Shown here: positions 28,026 to 36,990 of the stretch, piece after piece | Position numbering within the stretch: the first letter of the stretch is position 1 | Layout: each line of letters begins with the position of its first letter | Assembly (NCBI RefSeq): GCF_014192215.1 | Contig: NZ_JACHXP010000008.1 | Location: 62,001-126,000, forward strand | Length of the DNA: 64,000 nt | Source of the DNA: Halomonas cerina | GTDB lineage: Bacteria; Pseudomonadota; Gammaproteobacteria; Pseudomonadales; Halomonadaceae | Direction: 5' to 3' | Notes under the pieces: generated by a model | Told to the model about the DNA's origin: nothing | The model's database searches: none | What the model saw: the letters and a program-made list of their open reading frames with translations, nothing else | Translations under genes and position numbers: made by a program

Positions 28026-29390
28026 TCAGAAAGCGGCGTCCCGATAGAGCGGACCGAGATCGCCTTGCCAGACACCATGGAACCGCGCGCGCCAGCGCTC
28101 GGCGGGACTCTGGCCGGCCTCGACGATCGCCTGGAGCGGACGCAGGTAACGTCGCTCGTCTTCTCCTTGGGCATCGAGCCGGTGGCGACGCCGGAGCCCG
28201 GCCTCGGCCAGGCCCAAGGCGCGATGCAGGGCCTCGTGGAAAGAATCGGCCGCGTAGATCCCCGCGACCGGAACCCGCTCGCTGCCCACCAGGCCGAGCC
28301 GAGGCAAGGCATGGCGCAGCTCGTTCAGGCGGGCCACGTCGCAGCCTTCCACCAGGGCCAGGGCGCCTTGCAGGGCCTGACGGTCGTAGAGGATCCCCGT
28401 CCAGAAGGCGGCCACGGCCATGCTGTGCTCGAGATCCAGGGAGTCGTTGCCCCGCAACTCCAGGTGATCCTTCAGGCGGACATCATGCATCAGGGTATTG
28501 AGGTGCGCCGACCAGTCCTGAAGGCTCGGCCGCTCGCCGGGCAGTGCCGGCAGGGCGCCGCGCATCATGTCGGGGAAGAAACGTCCGGCGAGATCGAGGT
28601 GCTCGCCGTGGCGCGCCACCGAGTACATCGGCGTCGCCAGTGCCCGGTCCACGTACTCGGCGAAGGAGAGCGCCGGCGATAGCGCCAGCGGCAGGATGCC
28701 ACAGCGTGCCGAGTCGGTGTGCAGCCAGACATAGTTGCGGTAGGAGGTCATCTCGCTGTCGCGCCCCTCGGCGAAGGGCGAGTTGGCCAGCGCCACCATC
28801 ACCAGCGGCTGCAGCGCCATGGCCACCCGGTACTTGGCGCGCATGTCCTCCTCGCTGCAGAAATCGATGTTCAGCTGGAAGGCGCAGGTGCGCGTCATCA
28901 TGTCCTTGCCATGGACTCCCACCTGGGGCATGTAGGCCCGCATGATCCGATAGCGACTCTTGGGGATCCAGTCCACGTCCCGGCGGGTCCACTCCGGCGC
29001 GAAGCCCAGGGCCATCACCCCCAGACCCATCGCCTCGGCGATCTCGGCCAGCTCGCGGCGGTACGTCACCAGCTCGCCGTGCACGTCGTGCAGATCTTCC
29101 CAGGGCGCGCCGGACAGCTCCAGCTGCCCGGCCGGCTCCAGGGTGATCGCCGACGCGCCGCGCGTCAGGCCGACGAGCCGCTCCCGCTCTCGGCTCGGTC
29201 GCCAACCGAAGCGCTGGAAGGCCTCGAGCACGGCCCGGATGCCGACCGGTCCCGCATAGGGCAAGGGACGGTGATCCTCGCGGGTGAAGAGGAATGCCTC
29301 GTGCTCGACGCCAATCAGGCACCGATCCACGGCCGTGCAGTGCGCGGCCAGGTCGTCGTAGAGCTGCTGAACGTCGGTGATCTCCGTCAT
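28026..29390 (-). CDS. gshA: Glutamate-cysteine ligase, plant/GCS2 type
   Basis: 454 residues from the ATG at 29390 with GAGGAGG seven bases upstream. Family features: LIGVEHEAFLF near the N-terminus, EPAGQLELSGAPWEDLHD, LGFAPEWTRRDVDWIPKSRY and TCAFQLNIDF. The enzyme joins glutamate and cysteine, the first step of glutathione synthesis. It belongs to the plant/alphaproteobacterial type rather than the E. coli GshA type; in some bacteria a paralogue (EgtA) serves ergothioneine synthesis, but no egt genes are visible. The adjacent region offers no gshB. Convergent with argP, 22 bases apart. Confidence 0.88.
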   Translation of the reverse strand: MTEITDVQQLYDDLAAHCTAVDRCLIGVEHEAFLFTREDHRPLPYAGPVGIRAVLEAFQRFGWRPSRERERLVGLTRGASAITLEPAGQLELSGAPWEDLHDVHGELVTYRRELAEIAEAMGLGVMALGFAPEWTRRDVDWIPKSRYRIMRAYMPQVGVHGKDMMTRTCAFQLNIDFCSEEDMRAKYRVAMALQPLVMVALANSPFAEGRDSEMTSYRNYVWLHTDSARCGILPLALSPALSFAEYVDRALATPMYSVARHGEHLDLAGRFFPDMMRGALPALPGERPSLQDWSAHLNTLMHDVRLKDHLELRGNDSLDLEHSMAVAAFWTGILYDRQALQGALALVEGCDVARLNELRHALPRLGLVGSERVPVAGIYAADSFHEALHRALGLAEAGLRRRHRLDAQGEDERRYLRPLQAIVEAGQSPAERWRARFHGVWQGDLGPLYRDAAF

Positions 29391-29609
29391 GTCGGGACCT
29401 CCTCGACTCTCAGTAAAGCCTAGTCCAGGGCCACGACGCAAAGGCATCGATCGGCGATGGTCACCGTGCCGGGGTCGAGCAGGTCAGGAGGGGGACGCAG
29501 ACGCGCGTCGCGAGGAGTGGCCCGGCGCGCTGCCCGGGAAGTGACAGGCGGTACCTTCCTGCCGACAATACCCACCTGCGCGCTTCCCTTGCCACAGGAT
29601 CCCGTCATC

Positions 29610-30497
29610 ATGCCGCTCGCCGTCAGCCTGATCGCCCCTTCCTCCTTCACCGCCCCCGAGGCCGTGGCCGACGGCATCCGTGGCCTGGCGTCGCTGGGCG
29701 TCGCGGTGCACTTCGATGAGCCGCTGCAGGCGCCGGACCGCTACCTGGCCGCGAGCCGCGAGCGACGCCTGGCCCAGTGGCATGCCGCCTATGACGACCC
29801 CGAGACCCAGGCGGTGTGGGCCGTGCGCGGCGGCTTTGGGGCCGCCCAGCTGGTGGACGGCATCGACTGGGCTCGCCTCGCCCGACGCCCCAAGCCGCTG
29901 ATCGGCTATTCCGATGTGACCGTGCTGCTCGACCAGTGCCATCGCCACGGCCTGCCGGCCCTCCATGGCCCGGTGGCCAAGGCCGCCGGCGGCCTGCTCG
30001 AGGGCGATGACACCCGGCGCGCCGTCATCCACCGCCAGTTCGAGGAGACCCTGGCGCTGATTTCGGGTCCGGCCCCGCTCGACTACCCGTTGACCCCCCA
30101 TCGAGACACGCCCCCGACGCTCACCGGCCCGGTGGTAGGCGGCAACCTCACCACCCTAGCAAGCCTCGTCGGCACCCCCATGGCCTTCAGCGCGCCCCGG
30201 GGCGCCCTGGTGATCCTCGAGGATGTGGGCGAACCCTACTACCGCCTGGAGCGCGCCCTGTGGCAGCTGGTGCACGGCGGTGCCCTGAACGCCGCCGCCG
30301 CGGTCTGCCTGGGCACCTTCGAGGGCTGCACGCCCTACGGCGAGACACCGCTGGAGGTGATCGTTGCCGAGACCCTGGCGCCCCTGGGCCTGCCGCTATT
30401 CAGCGGCCTGCCCATCGGTCACGGCCTGCACAACCGCCCCTGGCGCTACGGGGCCACGGGATGCATCGCGAACGGACGGCTGCGCATTCCGAGATGA
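29610..30497 (+). CDS. ldcA: LD-carboxypeptidase (S66 family)
   Basis: 295 residues from the ATG at 29610 (MPLAVSLIAPSS). Signatures of S66 enzymes: VRGGFGAAQL, IGYSDVT with the nucleophile Ser, GNLTTLASLVGTP, LGTFEGC with the Glu and GLPIGHGLHN with the His of the triad. The enzyme removes the terminal D-Ala from tetrapeptides in recycled muropeptides in the cytoplasm. Proteins of this family can also cleave other peptides such as microcin C, so the symbol is tentative. Monocistronic; the TPP riboswitch begins about 85 bases after its stop. Confidence 0.85.
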   Translation: MPLAVSLIAPSSFTAPEAVADGIRGLASLGVAVHFDEPLQAPDRYLAASRERRLAQWHAAYDDPETQAVWAVRGGFGAAQLVDGIDWARLARRPKPLIGYSDVTVLLDQCHRHGLPALHGPVAKAAGGLLEGDDTRRAVIHRQFEETLALISGPAPLDYPLTPHRDTPPTLTGPVVGGNLTTLASLVGTPMAFSAPRGALVILEDVGEPYYRLERALWQLVHGGALNAAAAVCLGTFEGCTPYGETPLEVIVAETLAPLGLPLFSGLPIGHGLHNRPWRYGATGCIANGRLRIPR

Positions 30498-30580
30498 ATC
30501 ACCTTTCCCGGGTATCGGGAACGGTTGCCGATGGCGATCGATTGACAGCCTCCGCCCACCCGCCTAGGCTGAACGCTCTC

Positions 30581-30672
30581 CTGGGGGAGCCCTTGCGGGC
30601 TGAGACTCCGTGGCCGTTTGCCGCGGTAACCCTTTGAACCTGATCCGGGTCATGCCGGCGAAGGGAAGGATG
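30581..30672 (+). ncRNA. TPP riboswitch (THI element)
   Basis: The aptamer is recognised by GGGGGAGCCC...GGGCTGAGACTCC, then ACCCTTTGAACCTGATCCGGGTCATGCCGGCGAAGGG split into its conserved blocks CTGAGA, CTTTGAACCTGATC, GGGT and GCGAAGGGA. Immediately after the aptamer GTCCTCTT (30684-30691) is complementary to AAGAGGAC (30756-30763), the ribosome-binding site of the downstream symporter gene, so ligand binding probably controls translation. It sits on the plus strand ahead of the SSS transporter. Confidence 0.95.
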
Positions 30673-30683
30673 CACCGCACCAC

Positions 30684-30763
30684 GTCCTCTTCTTCCTCGC
30701 TCGCCGCCCGCGGCATGCCATGACCCAGCCCCGGGCCTGCCGACACGCCAAGGTAAAGAGGAC
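30684..30763 (+). promoter_or_regulatory. Riboswitch expression platform: anti-SD/SD pair
   Basis: GTCCTCTT at 30684-30691 can form eight continuous pairs with AAGAGGAC at 30756-30763, which contains the AGAGGA ribosome-binding site nine bases before the ATG at 30772. No T-rich terminator hairpin is visible between aptamer and gene, so translational sequestration is the simplest reading. Confidence 0.55.
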
Positions 30764-30771
30764 CACCCGTC

Positions 30772-32217
30772 ATGATGCTCGACCCTACCTGGACAGCCCT
30801 GTGGCTGCTGCTGTGCGCTGCCGTCTTCGCCGTGCCCGGCCTGCTCTACGCACGCCGCCAGCGCGACGACCTCGACGACTACATCGCGGCCCGCAACAGC
30901 CAGAATACCCGGGCCACCGTGCTGACCCTGGTGGCCACCACCCTGGGCACTTGGATCCTGTTCGGCCCCGCCCAGGCCGCCACCTGGGGCGGCTTGGCCG
31001 CGGTGCTGGGCTATGCCCTGGGCTCGATGGCGCCGCGCCTGGTGATGATTCCCCTGGGCCGGCGCATGCGCGAGCTGATCCCTGAGGGTCACGGCCTGAC
31101 CGAGTTCGTCATCCATCGCTACGGGCGCCCCATGTACGCCTTCACCCTGGCAATCATGCTGTTCTACCTGTTCATCTCGCTGGCCGCCGGCCTCACCGCC
31201 ATCGCTCACATGGTGACCCTGCTGGCACCGATCCCCCTGTGGCTGACCGCCAGCGTGGTCATGGTGGCGACCCTGCTCTACACCTTCTACGGCGGCCTGC
31301 GCGCCTCCATCTACACCGACAAGGTGCAGATGGCGGTGATCCTGCCGCTGCTGGGGCTGTTGCTGGTGTTCGGGTGGCAGGCCGCCGGCGGCATCGCCCC
31401 GACCCTGGCGGGGCTCGAGCAGCGCGCGCCCCAGCTGCTCCAGCTGAGCGACCCCGGCGGTCTGCGTGCCGGGCTGACCTTCTTCATCGCCGTGGTGCTC
31501 ACCGGGCTCTTCTATCAGGGCACCTGGCAGCGCATCTACGCCGCCCGGGACGCACGGGTGCTGCGTCGAGGCTTCTGGATCAGTGGCCTGTGCAATCTGC
31601 CGGTGGTGGTGTTGATGGGCCTGTTCGGCCTGGCCTTCGTGGGCCTGGGGCTGGAAGGCGACGGCTCGGTGGCGCTGTTCAGCGTGCTGCTGGCCGAGGT
31701 ACCGCTATGGTTCGCCCTGGCGCTGATCCCTCTGGGCCTGGCGCTGGTGATGAGCAGCGCCGACACCACCATCAGCGCCACCTCCAGCATCATCGCCGTG
31801 GACATGGGCCGGCTGCTGCCCGGGGCCAGTGACGCCACCCTGATGCGCCTGGCGCGCTGGCTGATCGTGGTCGCCGCGGTGCCGGTGACCTGGGTGGCCG
31901 CCCAGGGCTACAGCGTGCTCTACCTGTTCCTGCTGGCTGACCTGCTGTGCTCGGCGGCCGCCTTCCCGGTGTTCTTCGGCCTCTTCCATCGCGGCTACGA
32001 CGGCCGCAACGCCGTGATCAGCACCGCCTGCGGCCTGGTAACCGGCCTGGCCATGTTCCCCGCCCCGGGGGGCGGCACCGCCACCCTGCTGGAATCCTTC
32101 CTGCTCGCCGCCCTGGTGCCCGTCGGCGTCTCGCTCGCGTTGATGCGCCTGCTGCCGACACGCCCGGACTACGACTTCACCACCCTGAGCACCCTGGTGC
32201 GCCGCTTCGAGAACTAA
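30772..32217 (+). CDS. Sodium:solute symporter (SSS), TPP-riboswitch controlled
   Basis: 481 residues with about 13 hydrophobic segments typical of the SSS family; the PanF/PutP-like stretch FYGGLRASIYTDKVQM and the sodium-site region TWQRIYAAR are present, as is MSSADTTISATSSIIAVD near residue 325. The TPP riboswitch in front implies that it imports a thiamine precursor, a thiamine degradation product or thiamine itself, as proposed for the riboswitch-linked ThiV-type symporters. The exact ligand cannot be read from sequence. It converges with the flavin monooxygenase gene, 12 bases apart. Confidence 0.88.
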   Translation: MMLDPTWTALWLLLCAAVFAVPGLLYARRQRDDLDDYIAARNSQNTRATVLTLVATTLGTWILFGPAQAATWGGLAAVLGYALGSMAPRLVMIPLGRRMRELIPEGHGLTEFVIHRYGRPMYAFTLAIMLFYLFISLAAGLTAIAHMVTLLAPIPLWLTASVVMVATLLYTFYGGLRASIYTDKVQMAVILPLLGLLLVFGWQAAGGIAPTLAGLEQRAPQLLQLSDPGGLRAGLTFFIAVVLTGLFYQGTWQRIYAARDARVLRRGFWISGLCNLPVVVLMGLFGLAFVGLGLEGDGSVALFSVLLAEVPLWFALALIPLGLALVMSSADTTISATSSIIAVDMGRLLPGASDATLMRLARWLIVVAAVPVTWVAAQGYSVLYLFLLADLLCSAAAFPVFFGLFHRGYDGRNAVISTACGLVTGLAMFPAPGGGTATLLESFLLAALVPVGVSLALMRLLPTRPDYDFTTLSTLVRRFEN

Positions 32218-32229
32218 GCCGGCGACGGC

Positions 32230-33525
32230 TCAGGCCGCCGGGCGCGCCAGCCCCAGGTGCTCGCGCAGGGTGTGGCCGACGTAGTCGCGGCGGAACAGCC
32301 CGCGGGCCTGCAACACCGGCACCACCTGGTCGACGAAGTCCTCGATGCTGCCCGGCAGCGACGGCGGCATCAGGTTGAAGCCGTCGGCCCCGCCCTGCTC
32401 TACCCAGTGCTGCATCTCGTCGGCGACTTGCTCCGGTGTACCCACCAGGGTGCAGTGGCCGCCCCCCGCGGCCAGTCGCCCCAGCAGCTGGCGCAGCGTC
32501 GGCTTCTCGCTTTCGATGATGCGCAGAATGGTGGCATAGCGCCCCTTGGGGCCGCTGAAGGCCGAAAGCGGCGGCAGCGACGGTACCGGTGCGTCCAGCG
32601 CCCAGCCACGGCAGTCCTGACCGATGAACTGGCCGAGCTGGCGCAACGAATCCTCGGTAGGCAGCAGCTCGTCGAGCTCGCGCTGGCGCGCCCTGGCCTC
32701 GGCCTCGGTAGATGCCACATAGGTCACCAGCCCCGGCATGATGCTCACCGGCGGACGTCCCGCCGCCTTCACGCGTGCCTGGATGTCACGGTAGTAGGCC
32801 TGGGCCGAGGGCAGGTCGTAGGCCACGGCGTAGATCGCCTCGGCGTAGCGGGCGGCGAGATCGCGCCCCGGCTCGGAGGCGCCGGCCTGGAACAGCACCG
32901 GATGCCCTTGGGGCGGGCGTGGCACGGTCAGCGGGCCATCCACCAGGAAGTGCTCGCCATGATGCTGGATGGGCCGCACCTTGTGCGGATCGGCAAACTG
33001 GCCGTGACGATCGAGGCGCAGCGCATCGTCGGCCCAGGAATCCCACAGCGCCAGCACCGTCTCGGCGAACTCCTCGGCGCGGGCATAGCGCACCTCATGG
33101 GGCGGCATGGCCTCCCAGCCGTGATTGCGCGCCTCGCTGTCGAACATCGAGGTCACCAGGTTCCAGCCCAGGCGCCCGCCAGAGATATGATCCAGCGAGG
33201 CCAGCATGCGCGCCGCATGGAAGGGCGTGAAGAAGGTGCTGGAGACGGTGGAAATCAGACCGATCCGCTCGGTGGCCCGCGCCATGGCAGACAGGGCCGT
33301 CAGCGGCTCCAGGAACCACTGCGGACCGCCGGCCACATTGCTTGCGGCATGGCCATCGGCGAAGAACACCGCGTCCAACTTGCCACGCTCGGCGGTGCGC
33401 GCCAGCGCCTCATAGTAGCGGATATCGCCCAGGCGCTCGACGGCCGACTCGGGGTGTCGCCAGGCGGCCTTGTGGTGCCCGCAGCCCATGATGAACAGGT
33501 TGAGATGCATGGAGGGGGCCGCCAT
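32230..33525 (-). CDS. LLM-class flavin-dependent monooxygenase, NtaA/DszA-like
   Basis: 431 residues of the bacterial-luciferase fold, NtaA/SnaA/DszA subgroup: MHLNLFIMGCGHHKAAWRH, FFADGHAASN, ERIGLISTVSSTFF, GRLGWNLVTS and PVLFQAGASEPGRDLAARYAEAIY. Members use FMNH2 supplied by a separate reductase to oxidise sulfur- or nitrogen-containing molecules. The start ATG overlaps the SDR stop (TGATG), so the two are translationally coupled, and the pair is under a TPP riboswitch. A role in oxidising or opening a thiazole or pyrimidine compound taken up by the neighbouring symporter is inference. Confidence 0.88.
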   Translation of the reverse strand: MAAPSMHLNLFIMGCGHHKAAWRHPESAVERLGDIRYYEALARTAERGKLDAVFFADGHAASNVAGGPQWFLEPLTALSAMARATERIGLISTVSSTFFTPFHAARMLASLDHISGGRLGWNLVTSMFDSEARNHGWEAMPPHEVRYARAEEFAETVLALWDSWADDALRLDRHGQFADPHKVRPIQHHGEHFLVDGPLTVPRPPQGHPVLFQAGASEPGRDLAARYAEAIYAVAYDLPSAQAYYRDIQARVKAAGRPPVSIMPGLVTYVASTEAEARARQRELDELLPTEDSLRQLGQFIGQDCRGWALDAPVPSLPPLSAFSGPKGRYATILRIIESEKPTLRQLLGRLAAGGGHCTLVGTPEQVADEMQHWVEQGGADGFNLMPPSLPGSIEDFVDQVVPVLQARGLFRRDYVGHTLREHLGLARPAA

Positions 33526-34307
33526 CAGTCTTTCACCAGGCCACCGTCGACCACTAGGTTCTGACCGGTGATGGCCCGTCCCCAGGGCGAGGCGAATAGC
33601 AAGGCGGCGTCGGCGAACTCCTCGGGGGTGGTGACGCGACGCAGCGGCGTGCTGGCAGCGATCAGCTCGAAGACCGCCTCGGGCGTGGCGGCGGAGGCAT
33701 CGGTGGTGCGCAACAGCCCGCCGGAGATCATGTTGACGGTGATGCCATCGGGCCCCAGGTCGTGGGCGAGCGTACGGGTCAGTGACAGCAGCGCCGCCTT
33801 GGCGGCGGTGTAGTCGTGATAGGGCACCACCGGGTTCTGGAAGAGGTTGGTACCGATATTGACGATGCGCCCGACGCCACGCTCGCGCATTCCCGGCAGT
33901 GCCGCCTGGACAGTGTTCAGCGCGCCGCGAGCCACACCCTGCAGCTGATGGTCGAGGTGCTCCCAGGTCAGGGTGTCCGGCCCGGGGCGGGCGTCGCCGT
34001 TGAACGAGAAGTCGGGCAGGGCATTGTTGATCAGCGTGGTCACCGGTTCGCCGAAGTGCACGCGGGTGGCGGCGAACATGGCCCTCACCGCCTCAGGATC
34101 GCGGACGTCGGCCTGTACGGCCAAGGCCCGCTCGGGGGCCTCGGCCGCCAGGGCCTCGGCCGCCTCAGCGCTATTCAGGTAATTGACGACGACACGCGCA
34201 CCCTGGGCCAGGAAGGCGCGGGCCAGGCAGGCGCCGAGGCCGCGGCTGGCGCCGGTGACGAGAACGAGCTGCTCGGAGAGCGGTAGTGCACTGGGAGAAG
34301 CGGTCAT
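33525..34307 (-). CDS. Short-chain dehydrogenase/reductase, TPP-riboswitch controlled
   Basis: 260 residues of classical SDR: TGASRGLG (NAD(P) binding), NNA at about 92, YHDYTAAKAA with the Tyr and Lys of the active site, and IVNMISGG-like NMISGGLLRT. The position of the catalytic Ser, 13 residues before the Tyr, holds a Thr (NIGTNL), a conservative but unusual change. A D-rich insert DFSFNGDARPGPDT follows the NNA motif. Its mRNA begins with a TPP riboswitch. It is similar in setting to the thiamine-regulated oxidoreductases described in comparative work on THI elements, whose function is unsettled. Confidence 0.88.
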   Translation of the reverse strand: MTASPSALPLSEQLVLVTGASRGLGACLARAFLAQGARVVVNYLNSAEAAEALAAEAPERALAVQADVRDPEAVRAMFAATRVHFGEPVTTLINNALPDFSFNGDARPGPDTLTWEHLDHQLQGVARGALNTVQAALPGMRERGVGRIVNIGTNLFQNPVVPYHDYTAAKAALLSLTRTLAHDLGPDGITVNMISGGLLRTTDASAATPEAVFELIAASTPLRRVTTPEEFADAALLFASPWGRAITGQNLVVDGGLVKD

Positions 34308-34360
34308 GGGACGTCCCCTATGAAGGCGAAGGACGCACGCCGAGCAGGCCGCTGCGCTGA

Positions 34361-34437
34361 CATCCCTTCGCCGGTATGAACTGGATCAGGTTCAACGGGT
34401 ATCATCTCAGCCCCGGCCTGCGGCCGGGACACCCCGT
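34361..34437 (-). ncRNA. TPP riboswitch (THI element)
   Basis: On the minus strand the sequence runs GGGGTGTCCCGG, a GC stem, GGGCTGAGATGATACCCG, TTGAACCTGATCCAGTTC and ATACCGGCGAAGGGATG, which contains all the conserved TPP aptamer blocks. It lies 53 bases upstream of the SDR start. GCGTCC in the linker can pair with GGAC of the ribosome-binding site, and the site itself lies in the palindrome GGGACGTCCC, so translational control is plausible. Confidence 0.95.
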
Positions 34438-34516
34438 GTCATGCGCCTCCGACCATAGCCCATCGCCTTCCGGCCAACAAGCACCCACCGCCAGCGCCAC
34501 GACCACGGCACCGCTT

Positions 34517-35398
34517 TCAGTCGCGCTCGTTGTCCTCGAGCTGGTCCTGGGTGCGGTGCTCGAAATCGCTGGCATCATGACGCTCGTGGAGTTGCATCGC
34601 CGGGTCACCAAAGGTGCGATTGACCATGCGTCCGCGCTGCACCGTCGGGCGGGCGTCGATCTCGCGGGCCCAGCGCTGCACGTGCTGGTATTCCTGCACC
34701 TGTAGAAACTCGCCGGCGTCGTAGAGCCGGCCCAGGGCCAGCTGGCCGTACCAGGGCCAGGTGGCGATATCGGCGATGGTATAGTCGTCGCCGCCGAGAT
34801 AGACCGCCTCGGCCAGGCGCCGGTCGAGCACGTCGAGCTGGCGCTTGGTCTCCATGGTGTAGCGGTCGATCGGGTACTCCAGTTTCTCCGGCGCATAGGC
34901 GTAGAAGTGGCCGAAGCCGCCGCCCAGGAAGGGCGCGCTGCCCATCTGCCAGAATAGCCAGTTCAGTGTCTCGGTGCGGCGCGCCGGGTCGCTCGGCAGG
35001 AACTCGCCGAACTTCTCAGCCAGATAGAGCAAGATCGATCCCGACTCGAACACTCGGATGGGCTGGGACCCACTGTGATCGACCAGCGCCGGGATCTTGG
35101 AGTTGGGGTTGACCTCGACGAAGCCGCTCCCGAACTGATCGCCCTCGCCGATGCGGATCAGCCAGGCATCATATTCGGCGTCCTTATAGCCCCGCGCCAG
35201 CAGCTCCTCGAACATCACCGTGACCTTCACGCCGTTGGGCGTACCCATGGAGTAGAGCTGGAAGGGATGCTGGCCCACCGGCAGTTCCTTGTCGTGGGTG
35301 GGCCCGGCGACGGGCCGGTTGATGCGGGAGAAGGTGCCGCCGCTGGCCTTCTCCCAGCTCCAGACGCGGGGCGGGGTATACTCGGTCGCTTGGCTCAT
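34517..35398 (-). CDS. yghU: Glutathione S-transferase, YghU type
   Basis: 293 residues from the ATG at 35398 with CAGGAG upstream. The Nu-class GST YghU pattern is clear: an N-terminal extension (VWSWEKASGGTFSRINRP), thioredoxin fold with YSMGTPNGVKVTVMFEEL, SKIPALVDHSG, FESGSILLYLAEKFG, and the helical domain with YTIADIATWPWYGQLALGRLYDA. These proteins bind two glutathiones and show disulfide-bond reductase activity. A copy with a large internal deletion lies at 45987-46259. Confidence 0.92.
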   Translation of the reverse strand: MSQATEYTPPRVWSWEKASGGTFSRINRPVAGPTHDKELPVGQHPFQLYSMGTPNGVKVTVMFEELLARGYKDAEYDAWLIRIGEGDQFGSGFVEVNPNSKIPALVDHSGSQPIRVFESGSILLYLAEKFGEFLPSDPARRTETLNWLFWQMGSAPFLGGGFGHFYAYAPEKLEYPIDRYTMETKRQLDVLDRRLAEAVYLGGDDYTIADIATWPWYGQLALGRLYDAGEFLQVQEYQHVQRWAREIDARPTVQRGRMVNRTFGDPAMQLHERHDASDFEHRTQDQLEDNERD

Positions 35399-35511
35399 GC
35401 GGTCTCCTGTCAAGCATCGTGGCTGCATACCATCTCGTGCAAAGACATCCTGACCGTACAATCGCGACCTGACAAACGGAAGCCGCCGCATCCTCGATAC
35501 CGCGCTCGCCC

Positions 35512-36990
35512 CTACTGAGGGCATCCCTCCCTCGGTTGCGTGACCCACTGTCGCTCTTCGTCTTCGTACAGCGTCACGCGGGACCAGTCATCCCAGGCGA
35601 AGCCGATATCCCGCCGATCCCCACTGGCAAGCGCGCGGTGGAAGAAGAACCAGCTGAAGACCACCGCACGCCCGGTGGTGACATGCGTGCGTGGGGAAGC
35701 GCTTACCTCGACACAGGCATTGGGGTCGGTGATGTCCACCTCGCGCGTCACGGAAACCATATTCCCATCACTGTCGGTGGCGCTGTAGGTGCAGGTATAA
35801 CGGCCGGCACGCGTCGTATCGACGCTGGTGCAATCAGCGCTGACCGGCAGGTTGCCGTCCTCAGGATCCGTCGCGGTAGCGCCCGGATCGACAAACGCCT
35901 GCCCCACCTCCAGTGGCAGGGGATCAGGACCGAGCAGGGTGATGCGTGGTCCCGCGGGACCCGCGGGAACGCGTGGATGACGTGCGAAGAAGTCCCACGT
36001 GATGTCCGGCAGGCTGGGGCCGTGGCGCAGTGACCACTTGCCGTTGTTGCCGTCCTCGCCGCCGATCCAGTAATGACCATGGTCGGTATCCTGGCTGTTC
36101 GGCGTCGCCAGGGGCCCTGCATAGAACAGGGTTTCCACCACCGAGCGGCTCCCGGGGTCGCCGTCCGTGGTGAAGGTCTCATGGCGGCAGCCATGGTTCT
36201 CGACGAAGAAGGGCGTGCAGGGTACCGAGCTGGCCGAGGCCTGTGGCGCACCGCTGCCGAAGACCGCGAGGTGCGCATCGCGAAGATTGAGCCCGGCCTG
36301 CTCGATGACCGTGCAGTCCCGCTCATTCTGGATCACCATCAAAGGGATGGGGTAAGGATCGTCGAGTTCGTCGCGCATGTCGCCGACGACCCGGCTGAGC
36401 GCATGAAAGCTCGCCGTACCGGGACACTGGAAGGACACCGAGGTGGCGTCCTCCCCATAGGGAAGCCCCGCGGCACTCGCCGCCGCGGCCCAGTATTCGT
36501 TGTGCGTCACCGCGGCCACGACCGCCATCGCGCCGCCCGAGGAAAGCCCGGCGATATAGCGGCGAGCCGGGTCAATCGCGACGCGCTCTTCGACGTCTTG
36601 TGCGATACGGTGCAGGTCTTCCGGTTCGCCACGGCCTTCATGCTGATGGTGATCGAACCAGAACCCCCAGCAATTCGGATTGCGCAGGCCGTCGTAGCTG
36701 GTGATGAAGGGCGTGACGAGCACGAAGCCATAGCGGTCGGCGGCGGCCGTCAGCCCCCAGTCCTGCAGCACGTCGTCCTCCGTCTGTCGACAACCATGCA
36801 GCACCATGACCATCGGAGCGGGAGTGCCCAGGTGGTCGGGGCGGTAGACGCTGTACTCCCGATCGCGAGAGCCCGAATAGCTCTCGGCCTCGAAGGTGAA
36901 CGTCTCCGTGGTACCGGCGAAAACGCTAACACCGACTGATAAAAGGAGCGCCGCGGCAAGCGAAGCCTGGCCCAGCAAGCGAATACACAT
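35512..36990 (-). CDS. Secreted PHB-depolymerase-like esterase with Ig-like domain
   Basis: 492 residues from the ATG at 36990. Residues 1-27 form a signal peptide. The catalytic domain (about 40-320) shows the esterase PHB family features: MVMVLHGCRQTEDDVLQDWG oxyanion region, GLSSGGAMA nucleophile elbow, and GHYWIGGEDG with the His. A bacterial Ig-like (DUF5011-type) domain follows (about 345-425: LEVGQAFVDPGATATDPEDG), then about 65 residues with two terminal Cys. It should cleave an extracellular polyester or feruloyl ester. Monocistronic. Confidence 0.86.
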   Translation of the reverse strand: MCIRLLGQASLAAALLLSVGVSVFAGTTETFTFEAESYSGSRDREYSVYRPDHLGTPAPMVMVLHGCRQTEDDVLQDWGLTAAADRYGFVLVTPFITSYDGLRNPNCWGFWFDHHQHEGRGEPEDLHRIAQDVEERVAIDPARRYIAGLSSGGAMAVVAAVTHNEYWAAAASAAGLPYGEDATSVSFQCPGTASFHALSRVVGDMRDELDDPYPIPLMVIQNERDCTVIEQAGLNLRDAHLAVFGSGAPQASASSVPCTPFFVENHGCRHETFTTDGDPGSRSVVETLFYAGPLATPNSQDTDHGHYWIGGEDGNNGKWSLRHGPSLPDITWDFFARHPRVPAGPAGPRITLLGPDPLPLEVGQAFVDPGATATDPEDGNLPVSADCTSVDTTRAGRYTCTYSATDSDGNMVSVTREVDITDPNACVEVSASPRTHVTTGRAVVFSWFFFHRALASGDRRDIGFAWDDWSRVTLYEDEERQWVTQPREGCPQ

